Shown: piece after piece, positions 1 through 6,919 of the stretch
How positions within the stretch are numbered: the stretch's first letter is position 1
Layout of the letters: each line of letters begins with the position of its first letter
Source: Bacteroides sp.
GTDB taxonomy: Bacteria; Bacteroidota; Bacteroidia; Bacteroidales; GCA-2748055
Assembly (NCBI GenBank): GCA_011048475.1
Contig: DSDZ01000177.1
Span: 1-11,680 of the forward strand
Direction: 5' to 3'
DNA length: 11,680 nt
Translations under genes and position numbers: made by a program
Notes under the pieces: generated by a model
What the model was told of the DNA's origin: nothing
The model's database searches: none
Seen by the model: the letters and a program-made list of their open reading frames with translations, nothing else

Positions 1-895
1 GCTGGAGACTCAACAGGAACACCATGAAAGCGAGACCGATGATGATCCCGGCGAGGACCACCAGGAAACTGAGGACCAGTTTCAGGATGATGTTCAGCCG
101 GCTGCTCTTCAGTTTCTCCCGGATGGTATCATAGCCTTTGTCCTCTATGAATTTAATAATGGCCGGATCGGTGGGGTCGCGGGATTCGATAATCACCCTG
201 GAAGGTTCGGCCTTTGTGAAGTAGCCGTATTTTTCATTGGCCCATTGGAGGAAGTCATGGGGTACCAGGATGGAGCTGATACGGTTACTGAATCCCACGA
301 TGCGTCCCTGGTAGTCGTCAAAATTTCCCCGTCCCTCTCCCCTCAGCCTGATCCTGAAGTTGATCATGGAGATGACCCCTTTGGGGATCTGGGGCAGGCC
401 CTGGCTCTGGGCAAAACCGAAATTGTAGAGGTTCAGGTAGTCCTGGGGAATGATCACGGGGATCACCCCCGCCTCCGGGTCCCACTCCCACGCTTCCGAT
501 TTCACATCCACATATTCATCGGGGATGGCCTCAAAGAACAATTCGGTATAGAAGTCGGGGAACCGTTCATTTTCTGTGTAGGCGCTTACCGGAAACTCAT
601 TGGAGATGAACGGGGCAACCCTCTCGGCGAACGGCTGCCGGGCAATCTCCTCAATCTCCTCCTCCGAAAACCCGGGCCGGCCCAGTCCCAGGGTCTGGCC
701 GATCCCCACATTCTTGTTGATCACGATATACTCCGGATCCAGCAGGTCCCTGTTCACCTTCAGGATGGATTTAAAATCCAGGTAGAACTGGATCCCCGAA
801 AGCAGCAGGACAAACCCTGCCAGCGTCCCCAGAAAAGCCCAGATCAGATGGGCCCTGCTGTGGTCCTGCCATAATATGCGGTATACGTACCTCAT
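1..895 (-). CDS. ABC transporter permease, FtsX/MacB type (partial, C-terminus off the left edge)
   Basis: Membrane subunit of an ABC system of the FtsX/MacB class. The frame is open from an ATG at 895 to the window edge, giving the first 298 residues (start MRYVYRILWQDH). A first membrane segment lies at about residues 18-34. A soluble extracytoplasmic region follows at about 38-265, and a second strongly hydrophobic segment begins near 269, where the window ends. One N-terminal helix, a large periplasmic domain and then the FtsX helices is the MacB_PCD/FtsX layout; the last two or three helices should lie outside the window. The ATG overlaps the TGA of the upstream ATPase gene (ATGA at 892-895), so the two are very likely translationally coupled partners. 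The substrate is unknown: MacB, LolCE and FtsX relatives handle macrolides, lipoproteins or cell-wall hydrolase activation, and nothing here decides between them. An antisense open frame over this gene looks like a shadow. Confidence 0.85.
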   Translation of the reverse strand, partial: MRYVYRILWQDHSRAHLIWAFLGTLAGFVLLLSGIQFYLDFKSILKVNRDLLDPEYIVINKNVGIGQTLGLGRPGFSEEEIEEIARQPFAERVAPFISNEFPVSAYTENERFPDFYTELFFEAIPDEYVDVKSEAWEWDPEAGVIPVIIPQDYLNLYNFGFAQSQGLPQIPKGVISMINFRIRLRGEGRGNFDDYQGRIVGFSNRISSILVPHDFLQWANEKYGYFTKAEPSRVIIESRDPTDPAIIKFIEDKGYDTIREKLKSSRLNIILKLVLSFLVVLAGIIIGLAFMVFLLSLQ

Positions 896-1545
896 AGTTT
901 CAGATATTCATCCGCCTCCATCAGCTCCGGTTCGTGGAGGGCGGTAAGCAGCAATCCTGCATTCTGCAGGTCGCACTCCCGGCTGATCAACCGGTATGCG
1001 ATCAGGCTGTTCTCCCGGTCCATGTGACTGAAGCATTCATCGGCCAGGAGAAAGCTGAAGGGCTGGCATAGCGCCCTGATAATGGCAACCCGCTGCTGCT
1101 GTCCGAAGGAGAGGATCCCGGTCTTTCTGTGAAGAAAATCCGCGATGCCCATTTGTTCTGCCATCTGGGTGATATCCTGCCGGGTCTTGTACCCGGTCAT
1201 GGCGTTTTTCAGCTGGATGTTCTCCAGGGCGGTGAGTTCATCAAACAGCTCCAGCCCCTGGAAGATGAATGAGAGTTTTTTCCTGCGGAGCTGAGACCAT
1301 TGCCAGGGCGAGAAGGAACGGATGTCGGTGTCGTCCAGGAACACCCCGCCCTGATAATCACTCCGGATCCCGTAAATGACTGAAAGCAGGGTGGTCTTGC
1401 CCTTCCCGGAAGGCGCCTGGATGATGTATTTCCCCGGCTGCCGGAACAGCACCGGGCCCCCTTCCCAGATGTCAGAGCCAAGGGTGTTCTGCTCCAGCAG
1501 GGGCAGGGGCATCAGTTTATCCAGGCGGATGGTCATGGACGGCAT
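892..1545 (-). CDS. ABC transporter ATP-binding protein with atypical Walker A and signature motifs
   Basis: Cytoplasmic ATPase expected to power the permease encoded immediately downstream (ATGA overlap). Numbered from the ATG at 1545 (217 residues), the Walker A motif is APSGKGKTT at 44-52. The Q-loop glutamine is Q96 (FIFQG), the signature is LSFGQQQR at 145-152, the Walker B end is FLLADE at 165-170 with E170 as catalytic glutamate, and the H-loop histidine is H204. All catalytic positions are present, so it should hydrolyse ATP. Two departures from family consensus stand out: alanine replaces the first Walker A glycine, and LSFGQ replaces LSGGQ. The D-loop reads SHMD rather than SALD. 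The closest class is the LolD/MacB/FtsE group of small ATPases. A second ATG at 1536 (MTIRLDKL) is an alternative start, lying 9 bases after a GAGGGA purine run, whereas that run abuts the ATG at 1545. The gene follows the lipoprotein gene by 18 bases, suggesting one operon. Confidence 0.9.
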   Translation of the reverse strand: MPSMTIRLDKLMPLPLLEQNTLGSDIWEGGPVLFRQPGKYIIQAPSGKGKTTLLSVIYGIRSDYQGGVFLDDTDIRSFSPWQWSQLRRKKLSFIFQGLELFDELTALENIQLKNAMTGYKTRQDITQMAEQMGIADFLHRKTGILSFGQQQRVAIIRALCQPFSFLLADECFSHMDRENSLIAYRLISRECDLQNAGLLLTALHEPELMEADEYLKL

Positions 1546-1563
1546 TCCCTCATTGGCACTCCC

Positions 1564-3084
1564 CTACTCGTTGAGATCGGTCATCTTCAGAATGGTATAG
1601 AGACTGTTCTCATTCTGCTTGCTGGTCTCCAGGATGGCATTTCCCTCGTAATTGCCGGCAGTCACGCCCAGGTACCTGAATGATTCAGCCATATAATCCA
1701 GCCATTTCTTCTGCTTCGGATTCTGACTGAACATGCTTGTGACGGAGGCTGGATAAGCGGAGGCGTCCAGGTTCATATACATCCCCACCGAGCCGCCTGA
1801 AAAATCCTTGAACCTTGAATCCGTCAACGGTTTCTCAATCTTTCCCTCCGTCATGGCAGTGCGGTAACCCCGGGCATTGGTGACCACCCAGATCTGATCC
1901 GTGATCCCGCTGTAGATCTCGTTGCCCTGGATATTGATGATAAAGAAATCCTGCTGGCGGTCGACCGGAACGGTGCCCCCGACTTTTTCCATCAGTTTTT
2001 CCTGGAGCACGTCATTTTTCACCCCGAGGCCGACGAACAATTCCAGCGGGATCATGTTCTGCTGGCTGATCCCGTTCACCGAAATGACAAAGTCACCCGT
2101 CAGCGCCTCAAGCAGCTCTTCGGGCGGCAGTCCCGTCATCTGTTCCACCTTATTCCCGGTCTCACCCAGTTCCCCGGCCGGAAGCCTTTTGACGATCTTC
2201 TGCAGTTTATTCAGATCCATAGAACCGGCCACCGCCAGGAGCAAATCGCCCGCCGGAGCCATTTCCAGCATGGATTTGTTCAGGGAGGGTTTCATGACAA
2301 GCACCTCCTCCAAATTCTTTTTCACCTCTTCGCTGAAACGGGTCTCGGCCGTCACCAGCATCTTTCCGTCTTCAAACTCACAGTAGGCCCGGGCATAATT
2401 GTTGGAAAGGTCCACCGGCAGATCGAACTGCACACTGTCATTTTTCATCGCCTTTTCCACCAGCTTTCTCAGATCCCTTGATGAGACCCAGACATTGAGG
2501 TCCTTCATGTCCCCCATGAAATCCCTGAAATCAACCATGCTCGTGATGGATGTTTCTTTCACCGGGTGGAACATGGAGTCCAGGGTGGCCGTCAGAAATG
2601 CTGTTTCAAACTCATCTTCGTCCGGGGTTGCCAGCACGATCATCCGCTCTTTGTTCCAGCCGATGATCCCCTCCTTATCGGGCCGGGCATAGGTGTAATC
2701 GTCCGTTTTGACAAAGTGTTCACCCACCTCTTCATCGATCTTTTTCAGGAGGGATTCAAATTTTTCAGTATCCTTCATTCCGGTCACCACGCCGATCACC
2801 GGGGCTTCCTCCTTCATTCTGATGAAGACGAATGAATACTGATCCATCTGCAGTCCGGAACTCAGGGGATCCTCCAGGACCTGTTCCCATACCTTTCCCC
2901 TTACCTTTTCTTTCAGATTCTGAAGGGTATTGAGCTGGCCTTTCCTGTAGATTTCCATTGGGTGGAGGGAAACCACTGCAACGGCGTCCTCCGGAATTGA
3001 GTTTACAAAATCAGGGGCTTTTTTTCCGCAGGAGGTTAGAAACAATCCTGCTGCGAGCATCATGATGATCAGGTGGGTTTTCAT
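1564..3084 (-). CDS. DUF4836-like lipoprotein
   Basis: Predicted lipoprotein of 506 residues with no known biochemical function. The N-terminus has two polar residues and a lysine, a hydrophobic stretch and a lipobox LTSC ending at Cys19, so it should be lipidated and anchored facing the periplasm. The residues after Cys19 (GKKAPDFV) lack the acidic run used as a surface-export signal by several Bacteroidota lipoproteins, which argues for periplasmic placement. The mature start, DFVNSIPEDAVAVVSLHP, resembles the opening of DUF4836 proteins, in which a segment on 'values of self' is followed by repeated alpha/beta domains. That family is largely confined to Bacteroidota. The assignment is from memory of the family pattern rather than a profile search. 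A 105-base gap with a candidate promoter precedes it; the ABC ATPase and permease follow closely, so the three may form one unit. Whether the lipoprotein works with that transporter is unknown. Confidence 0.85.
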   Translation of the reverse strand: MKTHLIIMMLAAGLFLTSCGKKAPDFVNSIPEDAVAVVSLHPMEIYRKGQLNTLQNLKEKVRGKVWEQVLEDPLSSGLQMDQYSFVFIRMKEEAPVIGVVTGMKDTEKFESLLKKIDEEVGEHFVKTDDYTYARPDKEGIIGWNKERMIVLATPDEDEFETAFLTATLDSMFHPVKETSITSMVDFRDFMGDMKDLNVWVSSRDLRKLVEKAMKNDSVQFDLPVDLSNNYARAYCEFEDGKMLVTAETRFSEEVKKNLEEVLVMKPSLNKSMLEMAPAGDLLLAVAGSMDLNKLQKIVKRLPAGELGETGNKVEQMTGLPPEELLEALTGDFVISVNGISQQNMIPLELFVGLGVKNDVLQEKLMEKVGGTVPVDRQQDFFIINIQGNEIYSGITDQIWVVTNARGYRTAMTEGKIEKPLTDSRFKDFSGGSVGMYMNLDASAYPASVTSMFSQNPKQKKWLDYMAESFRYLGVTAGNYEGNAILETSKQNENSLYTILKMTDLNE

Positions 3085-3115
3085 CTGGATGGATTTAGGA
3101 TTGGAAAACAGGGGT

Positions 3116-3143
3116 TAAATATACAAGGTTTTTCAGAATCAAC
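3116..3143 (-). promoter_or_regulatory. Candidate Bacteroidota-type promoter for the lipoprotein operon
   Basis: In the 105-base gap between the ABC exporter and the lipoprotein gene, the minus strand carries TATATTTA (3116-3123), one base away from the Bacteroidota -7 consensus TAnnTTTG. A GTTG (3140-3143) lies 16 bases upstream and could serve as the -33 element, although the usual spacing is a few bases longer. The -7 element lies about 31 bases before the ATG at 3084, a plausible leader length. The rest of the gap holds only a 4-bp hairpin (GGCA/TGCC) without a T-run, so I see no terminator for the exporter gene. Confidence 0.35.
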
Positions 3144-3189
3144 GGGCTTGGTCAGGGTGTTATTGTCTTTGGGCAGATGTGCCGTGCGG

Positions 3190-4971
3190 TCAGGCCGGGA
3201 GGAATTGAAGCTCGCTGAGGCCCCTGTATTTTCCGTTCGGGATCCGGATCAGCTCTTCATGGGTCCCTTTCTCAACCAGGGTCCCTCCGTCCAGGACAAA
3301 GATCAGGTCCGCATTCCGGACAGTGCTCAGCCGGTGCGCGATCACGATGGATGTCCGTCCCGACATCAACCGTTCGAGGGCTTCCTGGACCAGTCTTTCC
3401 GACTCTGAATCAAGGGACGAGGTGGCCTCATCCAGGATCAGGATGGCCGGGTCCTTCAGCAGCGCGCGGGCGATGGCCACCCGTTGCCGTTGTCCCCCCG
3501 ATAACTGCGTCCCCCTTTCCCCCACGATGGTATCCAGCTGTTCGGGGAAACGTTTGATGAACTCCAGGGCGTTGGCCTGTGCGGCAGCCTCCATGATCTC
3601 CCCGTCACCTGCTCCGGGCCTTCCGTAGGCGATGTTCTCCCGGATGGTCCCGCCAAACAGAAAGATGTCCTGGGGGACCAGCGCGATCTGCCTTCTCAGG
3701 CTGGAGAGCGGAATGGAGGAGCTTTCCCTTTCGTCAAACAGGATTTGTCCCCCCGTTGGTTCATGCAGCCTCAGCAGCAGTGAAGCGATGGTGGTCTTCC
3801 CCGCACCCGAGGCACCGACCAGTGCCACCACCTGGTTGGCTTTGATATCCAGGGTGATCTGATCGAGCACGATTTCATCGGGGCGGGAAGGGTAGACAAA
3901 GGTAAGGTCCCTGAATGAGATATTCCCGTGAAGACGGAACTGCGGTTCGATTGATTTTTCTTCGGTCAGTTCCTCCACTTTCTCCTTAAACAGTTCGAAC
4001 AAATCTTCCGTGGCCCCCAGGAAACGCTGGATCCTCGTGAATACAGCCGCAATCCCGCCCAGGTTTCCCGCGATAAAGCCCGAGTATAGCACAAAGGCAA
4101 ACAGGTCACCCGCATCAATATACCCACGGGCCATCAGGGACGATCCCCTCCATATGACCGCCACCAGGGCGCCGAGCAATCCGAGGATCAGAAAGGATGA
4201 AAAAGCAGCCCTGTATTTTCCGCCGCGGATCCCGATTTTTGCGATTTCCTCCGTCCGGTCCCTGTAGCGGAGCATCTCCAGAAATTCATTGGTGTAGGCT
4301 TTCACACTCTGGATCCCCTGCAGGGTTTCCTCCACGATTGTATTCGATCGGGCCACTTCGCGCTGGGCTTCCCTTGAAAACCTGCGGATATAGCGCCCGA
4401 AGAAAAAGGCAAGCAGGACCACCCCGGGAAGGATCGCCAGCATAAAAAGGGTGAGCTTGAAGGAGGTGACCACCAGCAGGGCAATCCCTCCCAGGATGAT
4501 GATCACATGACTGATAAACTCCGCCAGGGTGGTGGTCATGGTCTCCTGCAGAAGGGAGATGTCGGATGAGATGCGGCTGTTGAGCTCACCCACCCTTTTC
4601 CGGTCAAAGAAACTTACAGGAAGCCGGATCATGTGGTTGTAAGTGTCCCGGCGCAGGTCGGCCAGGGATTTCTCGGTCACATTGACAAACAGGATGGTCC
4701 TGAAATAGGAAAACAGCGCCTGTACCAGGAGAAGCCCGGCAAGCATCAGCGCCAGCCGGTCGAGGTCCGCTCCCAGGTTCCCTTCATTTCCCGAGTTCAC
4801 CAGGTCTCCGAGCAGCTTGGGGAAGGCCAGGCTGGCCAGGCTTGACCCGAAGAGGAAAAAGAGCCCGAGAAAATAAATGATCCTGTACGGTTTGATGTAA
4901 CTGTACAGTTTGGATGCATTCCGCAGCCCGGCAAGGGTGATGTTTTTCCTTGGTATCTCGGCAGAAGTCAT
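3190..4971 (-). CDS. ABC exporter, fused transmembrane and ATP-binding domains (half-transporter)
   Basis: Inner-membrane exporter of the MsbA/BmrA/LmrA type, expected to work as a homodimer and move a lipid, drug or peptide outward. From the ATG at 4971 it is 593 residues, the usual length. Six membrane segments are visible at about 30-52, 74-95, 151-172, 174-195, 258-275 and 287-310. The ATPase domain has Walker A GASGAGKTT (386-394), Q-loop Q434, signature LSGGQRQR (490-497), Walker B LILDE (511-515) and H-loop H546, all canonical. A longer reading from an ATG at 5049 would add 26 residues but overlap the upstream gene by 74 bases with polar, low-quality sequence, so 4971 is preferred. It starts 4 bases after the stop of the beta-rich protein gene, so coupled translation is likely. 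The substrate cannot be assigned. Many bacterial genomes carry several such exporters, so MsbA identity is not claimed. Confidence 0.93.
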   Translation of the reverse strand: MTSAEIPRKNITLAGLRNASKLYSYIKPYRIIYFLGLFFLFGSSLASLAFPKLLGDLVNSGNEGNLGADLDRLALMLAGLLLVQALFSYFRTILFVNVTEKSLADLRRDTYNHMIRLPVSFFDRKRVGELNSRISSDISLLQETMTTTLAEFISHVIIILGGIALLVVTSFKLTLFMLAILPGVVLLAFFFGRYIRRFSREAQREVARSNTIVEETLQGIQSVKAYTNEFLEMLRYRDRTEEIAKIGIRGGKYRAAFSSFLILGLLGALVAVIWRGSSLMARGYIDAGDLFAFVLYSGFIAGNLGGIAAVFTRIQRFLGATEDLFELFKEKVEELTEEKSIEPQFRLHGNISFRDLTFVYPSRPDEIVLDQITLDIKANQVVALVGASGAGKTTIASLLLRLHEPTGGQILFDERESSSIPLSSLRRQIALVPQDIFLFGGTIRENIAYGRPGAGDGEIMEAAAQANALEFIKRFPEQLDTIVGERGTQLSGGQRQRVAIARALLKDPAILILDEATSSLDSESERLVQEALERLMSGRTSIVIAHRLSTVRNADLIFVLDGGTLVEKGTHEELIRIPNGKYRGLSELQFLPA

Positions 4972-4975
4972 GGGA

Positions 4976-5860
4976 TCAGATCCTGATGAACCATCCGACC
5001 ACCGGTATGGGAAACGGAATGGCGTTCCCTTCAAAGACGATCCCGGCAAGCCCGAACTGAAATGCCCTTCTTTCGTTGCGGGAGAATCTCAGTCCCGGCA
5101 TCACGAGTGCCACGGGATTCTCCCCGGCATAGATGAAGGAGTCGCCCACAAGGGAGACTGTCTTTCCGAGCCGCACCATGCCCCCCACGGAGAGTAATGG
5201 TTCACTCCCGGAAAAATCCTCCCCGTTGGTCACACCGGCATAACCGGCCGAAAGGGAGATATTGTTCCGGTAGTTGCCGACCGTCACTGTTCCGTATGCG
5301 AGTCCCCCTACCGATTTGAAACTGACCCAGCTGAGCGTCCCCCCGTAAAGGCCCAGTCCCAGGTGCAGGTTCTGATTCACGTGAAAGGTGTATTTGAGCG
5401 AAGCGACAATGGGAACCCCGATCCAGGTGGTAATCCCCCCCAGCGTGAAATGATCGGCAAGGGTGAAATACGCTTCGGGCCCGTAGAGGTTGATGGCGGC
5501 AAAATGATCCCCTTTTTTCAGGGGCAGGGCATTGGTGGAAACAAAATGCCTGGATGAAAATAGTCCGTTTCCAGTCTCCGGTCCCAGACTGAGATCACCG
5601 GAGTTCGCTTCCCTGATCTCCCTGATCTCATGCCTGGGAATGGCCACCCGGCCGATGGTTTCCGTATCTATGATCACCTCCCTTTCGTCCTGGGAAACGA
5701 TTGGTCCGATGAAACGGGCGCCGTCATTCTTGATGACGACAAAGATCTTGGCGGGCTGGGACTGCTCTGTTTCCAACGGTTCCTGTGCGAGGATCATCCC
5801 CGAAAAAACAACCACCAGCAGAGGAGCTACAAGATGTCTTAGATGTAACATGGCTTTCAT
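4976..5860 (-). CDS. Secreted, probably outer-membrane beta-rich protein of unknown function
   Basis: Protein of 294 residues that I cannot name. A Sec signal peptide covers about 1-25 (hydrophobic LVAPLLVVVF, likely cleavage after A25, before Q26). Residues 38-83 form a short beta-rich unit (IFVVIKNDGARF to RHEIREI) of the kind seen where a small barrel-like domain precedes an outer-membrane part. Residues from about 105 alternate polar and hydrophobic positions with many Gly and aromatics, resembling a beta-barrel, and the chain ends WFIRI. The segment SRHFVSTNALPLKKGDHF recalls a recurring Bacteroidota hypothetical family in which a barrel follows. Start at 5860 or an internal ATG at 5851 is possible; both keep the signal peptide. 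An 82-base leader with an inverted repeat precedes it, and the ABC exporter gene begins 4 bases downstream. It might therefore be an accessory of that exporter, but this is inferred from spacing alone. Confidence 0.8.
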   Translation of the reverse strand: MKAMLHLRHLVAPLLVVVFSGMILAQEPLETEQSQPAKIFVVIKNDGARFIGPIVSQDEREVIIDTETIGRVAIPRHEIREIREANSGDLSLGPETGNGLFSSRHFVSTNALPLKKGDHFAAINLYGPEAYFTLADHFTLGGITTWIGVPIVASLKYTFHVNQNLHLGLGLYGGTLSWVSFKSVGGLAYGTVTVGNYRNNISLSAGYAGVTNGEDFSGSEPLLSVGGMVRLGKTVSLVGDSFIYAGENPVALVMPGLRFSRNERRAFQFGLAGIVFEGNAIPFPIPVVGWFIRI

Positions 5861-5876
5861 GAGTGTAAGTTTTGTT

Positions 5877-5904
5877 TAACAACGGAACTCTGTTTGGGTT
5901 GTTA
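5877..5904. repeat. 7-bp inverted repeat, possible operator
   Basis: TAACAAC (5877-5883) and GTTGTTA (5898-5904) are a perfect 7-bp inverted repeat separated by 14 bases, located 17-44 bases ahead of the beta-rich protein's ATG. The right half overlaps a TATAAC-like -10 element on the minus strand. It could be an operator or an mRNA hairpin. Seven AT-rich pairs around a 14-base loop could also occur by chance. Confidence 0.3.
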
Positions 5905-5927
5905 TAAGGACGAAAAAACTCCCAAAA
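5901..5927 (-). promoter_or_regulatory. Candidate promoter ahead of the beta-rich protein and ABC exporter
   Basis: On the minus strand TTTTG (5923-5927) lies 16 bases upstream of TATAAC (5901-5906), about 41 bases before the ATG at 5860. The upstream RraA-like gene ends at 5943, so this would let the beta-rich protein/exporter pair be expressed separately from the BASS/RraA pair. The match to the Bacteroidota TAnnTTTG element is poor, so confidence is low. Confidence 0.25.
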
Positions 5928-5942
5928 TGGTTTCATCCGGGA

Positions 5943-6869
5943 TTACCAGGTGCGGTCCTTCAGATATTCATCAAGTGCTTCCCGTGACATGGGCAGGCCT
6001 TCAGGATTGCGATCCACCCATTCCAGGAATGCGGATCTGATCTCATCGGTCCATCGCCCGTCAATCTGGCCCGGCGTATAGATCCCTTTCTTCAGCATTT
6101 CATGGCCGAACATGTCCCTGAGCATGATGAACTCGGCCCGGACCACCACCTCTTCTGCCATGTGGGCCGGAATGAACAGCACCCCTGTCTTCTTGGCCAG
6201 CACCACATCGCCCGGAAGGACAGTGGCTCTCCCCATGCGGATGGGAACATTGATCCCCATCAGCATGCTCTCCATCAGGTAGGAGGGATCAAAACCCTTC
6301 ACAAACGCATTGAAACCAACTATTTCAGAAAGGCCTTCCATGTCCCTTGATCCCCCGTAAAAAACCACCCCGTTCCCTGAATTGGTGTAAATGGCGTTCC
6401 CCAGGTTGTCGCCGATGAGGGTCCCGTCCACCACTTTCCCGAATCCATCCGCCACGTACACGTCGCCCTGCTGCAGTACATCAATGGGCCAGGAATTCAT
6501 GGCACCGATGCGGCCCTGCTGCTGTCCTTTCTCCGTGAGACGGTCCATCAGTCCGGGCCTCCTGGGCATGTAGAGTGCTGTAAGCGCCCTTCCCACCACG
6601 GGCTCTTCCTCATGCAGGATCACCCAGTCTCCTTCGAACTGGTTGTGATAACCGCGGGAACGAAGGATCCCCCATGCTTCTTCGATGGATACCTTTTTCA
6701 TCCTTTCCAGGATCTCGTCCGGAACCCGCGGACGTCCGTCCTCAAACCGTTCCCCTTCCCACTCCTGCGTGTAGTAAACCAGCTCTTCCCTGGTGTCAAA
6801 GAACTGGCAGTATATTTCCGTCATGAATGCGGTCACCAGGATCGCAGCGATGATCAGCTTCTTTTGCAT
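5943..6869 (-). CDS. Exported RraA-family protein (aldolase/decarboxylase fold)
   Basis: Member of the RraA-like fold, whose characterised enzymes include 4-hydroxy-4-methyl-2-oxoglutarate aldolase and oxaloacetate decarboxylase; RraA itself inhibits RNase E. The core is seen in GDNLGN (153-158), GVVFYGGSRD (167-176) and GDVVLAKKTGVLFIP (220-234). R175-D176 matches the Arg-Asp pair that binds substrate and metal in the aldolases, so catalysis is more likely than an RNase E role. The first 21 residues look like a Sec signal peptide (hydrophobic LIIAAILVTAF, likely cleaved before Q22; Cys21 is not in a good lipobox). That places it outside the cytoplasm, where RNase E inhibition is impossible. 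At 308 residues it is longer than usual (about 160-230), with an N-terminal segment of roughly 30 residues after the signal and a polar C-terminal tail. The usual Asp after 'A' in the last motif is Lys226. The gene follows the BASS gene by 50 bases, probably in one operon. Confidence 0.88.
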   Translation of the reverse strand: MQKKLIIAAILVTAFMTEIYCQFFDTREELVYYTQEWEGERFEDGRPRVPDEILERMKKVSIEEAWGILRSRGYHNQFEGDWVILHEEEPVVGRALTALYMPRRPGLMDRLTEKGQQQGRIGAMNSWPIDVLQQGDVYVADGFGKVVDGTLIGDNLGNAIYTNSGNGVVFYGGSRDMEGLSEIVGFNAFVKGFDPSYLMESMLMGINVPIRMGRATVLPGDVVLAKKTGVLFIPAHMAEEVVVRAEFIMLRDMFGHEMLKKGIYTPGQIDGRWTDEIRSAFLEWVDRNPEGLPMSREALDEYLKDRTW

Positions 6870-6919
6870 GGTTTCAAAATGATAGGTTTAATAATTTACG
6901 CAAATCCATTTATAATCTG

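Noticed and set aside
245..874. 209-residue open frame on the plus strand
   Set aside because: It is antisense to the permease, whose minus-strand frame has membrane segments and an ATGA overlap with its ATPase. The plus-strand product is low-complexity with no domain.
3165..3189. GGCA/TGCC hairpin after the ABC exporter
   Set aside because: Only four base pairs and no following T-run, so not supported as a terminator.
4972..5049. 26-residue N-terminal extension of the ABC exporter
   Set aside because: It would overlap the upstream gene by 74 bases and adds polar sequence not expected before the first helix; the ATG at 4971 gives the normal family length.
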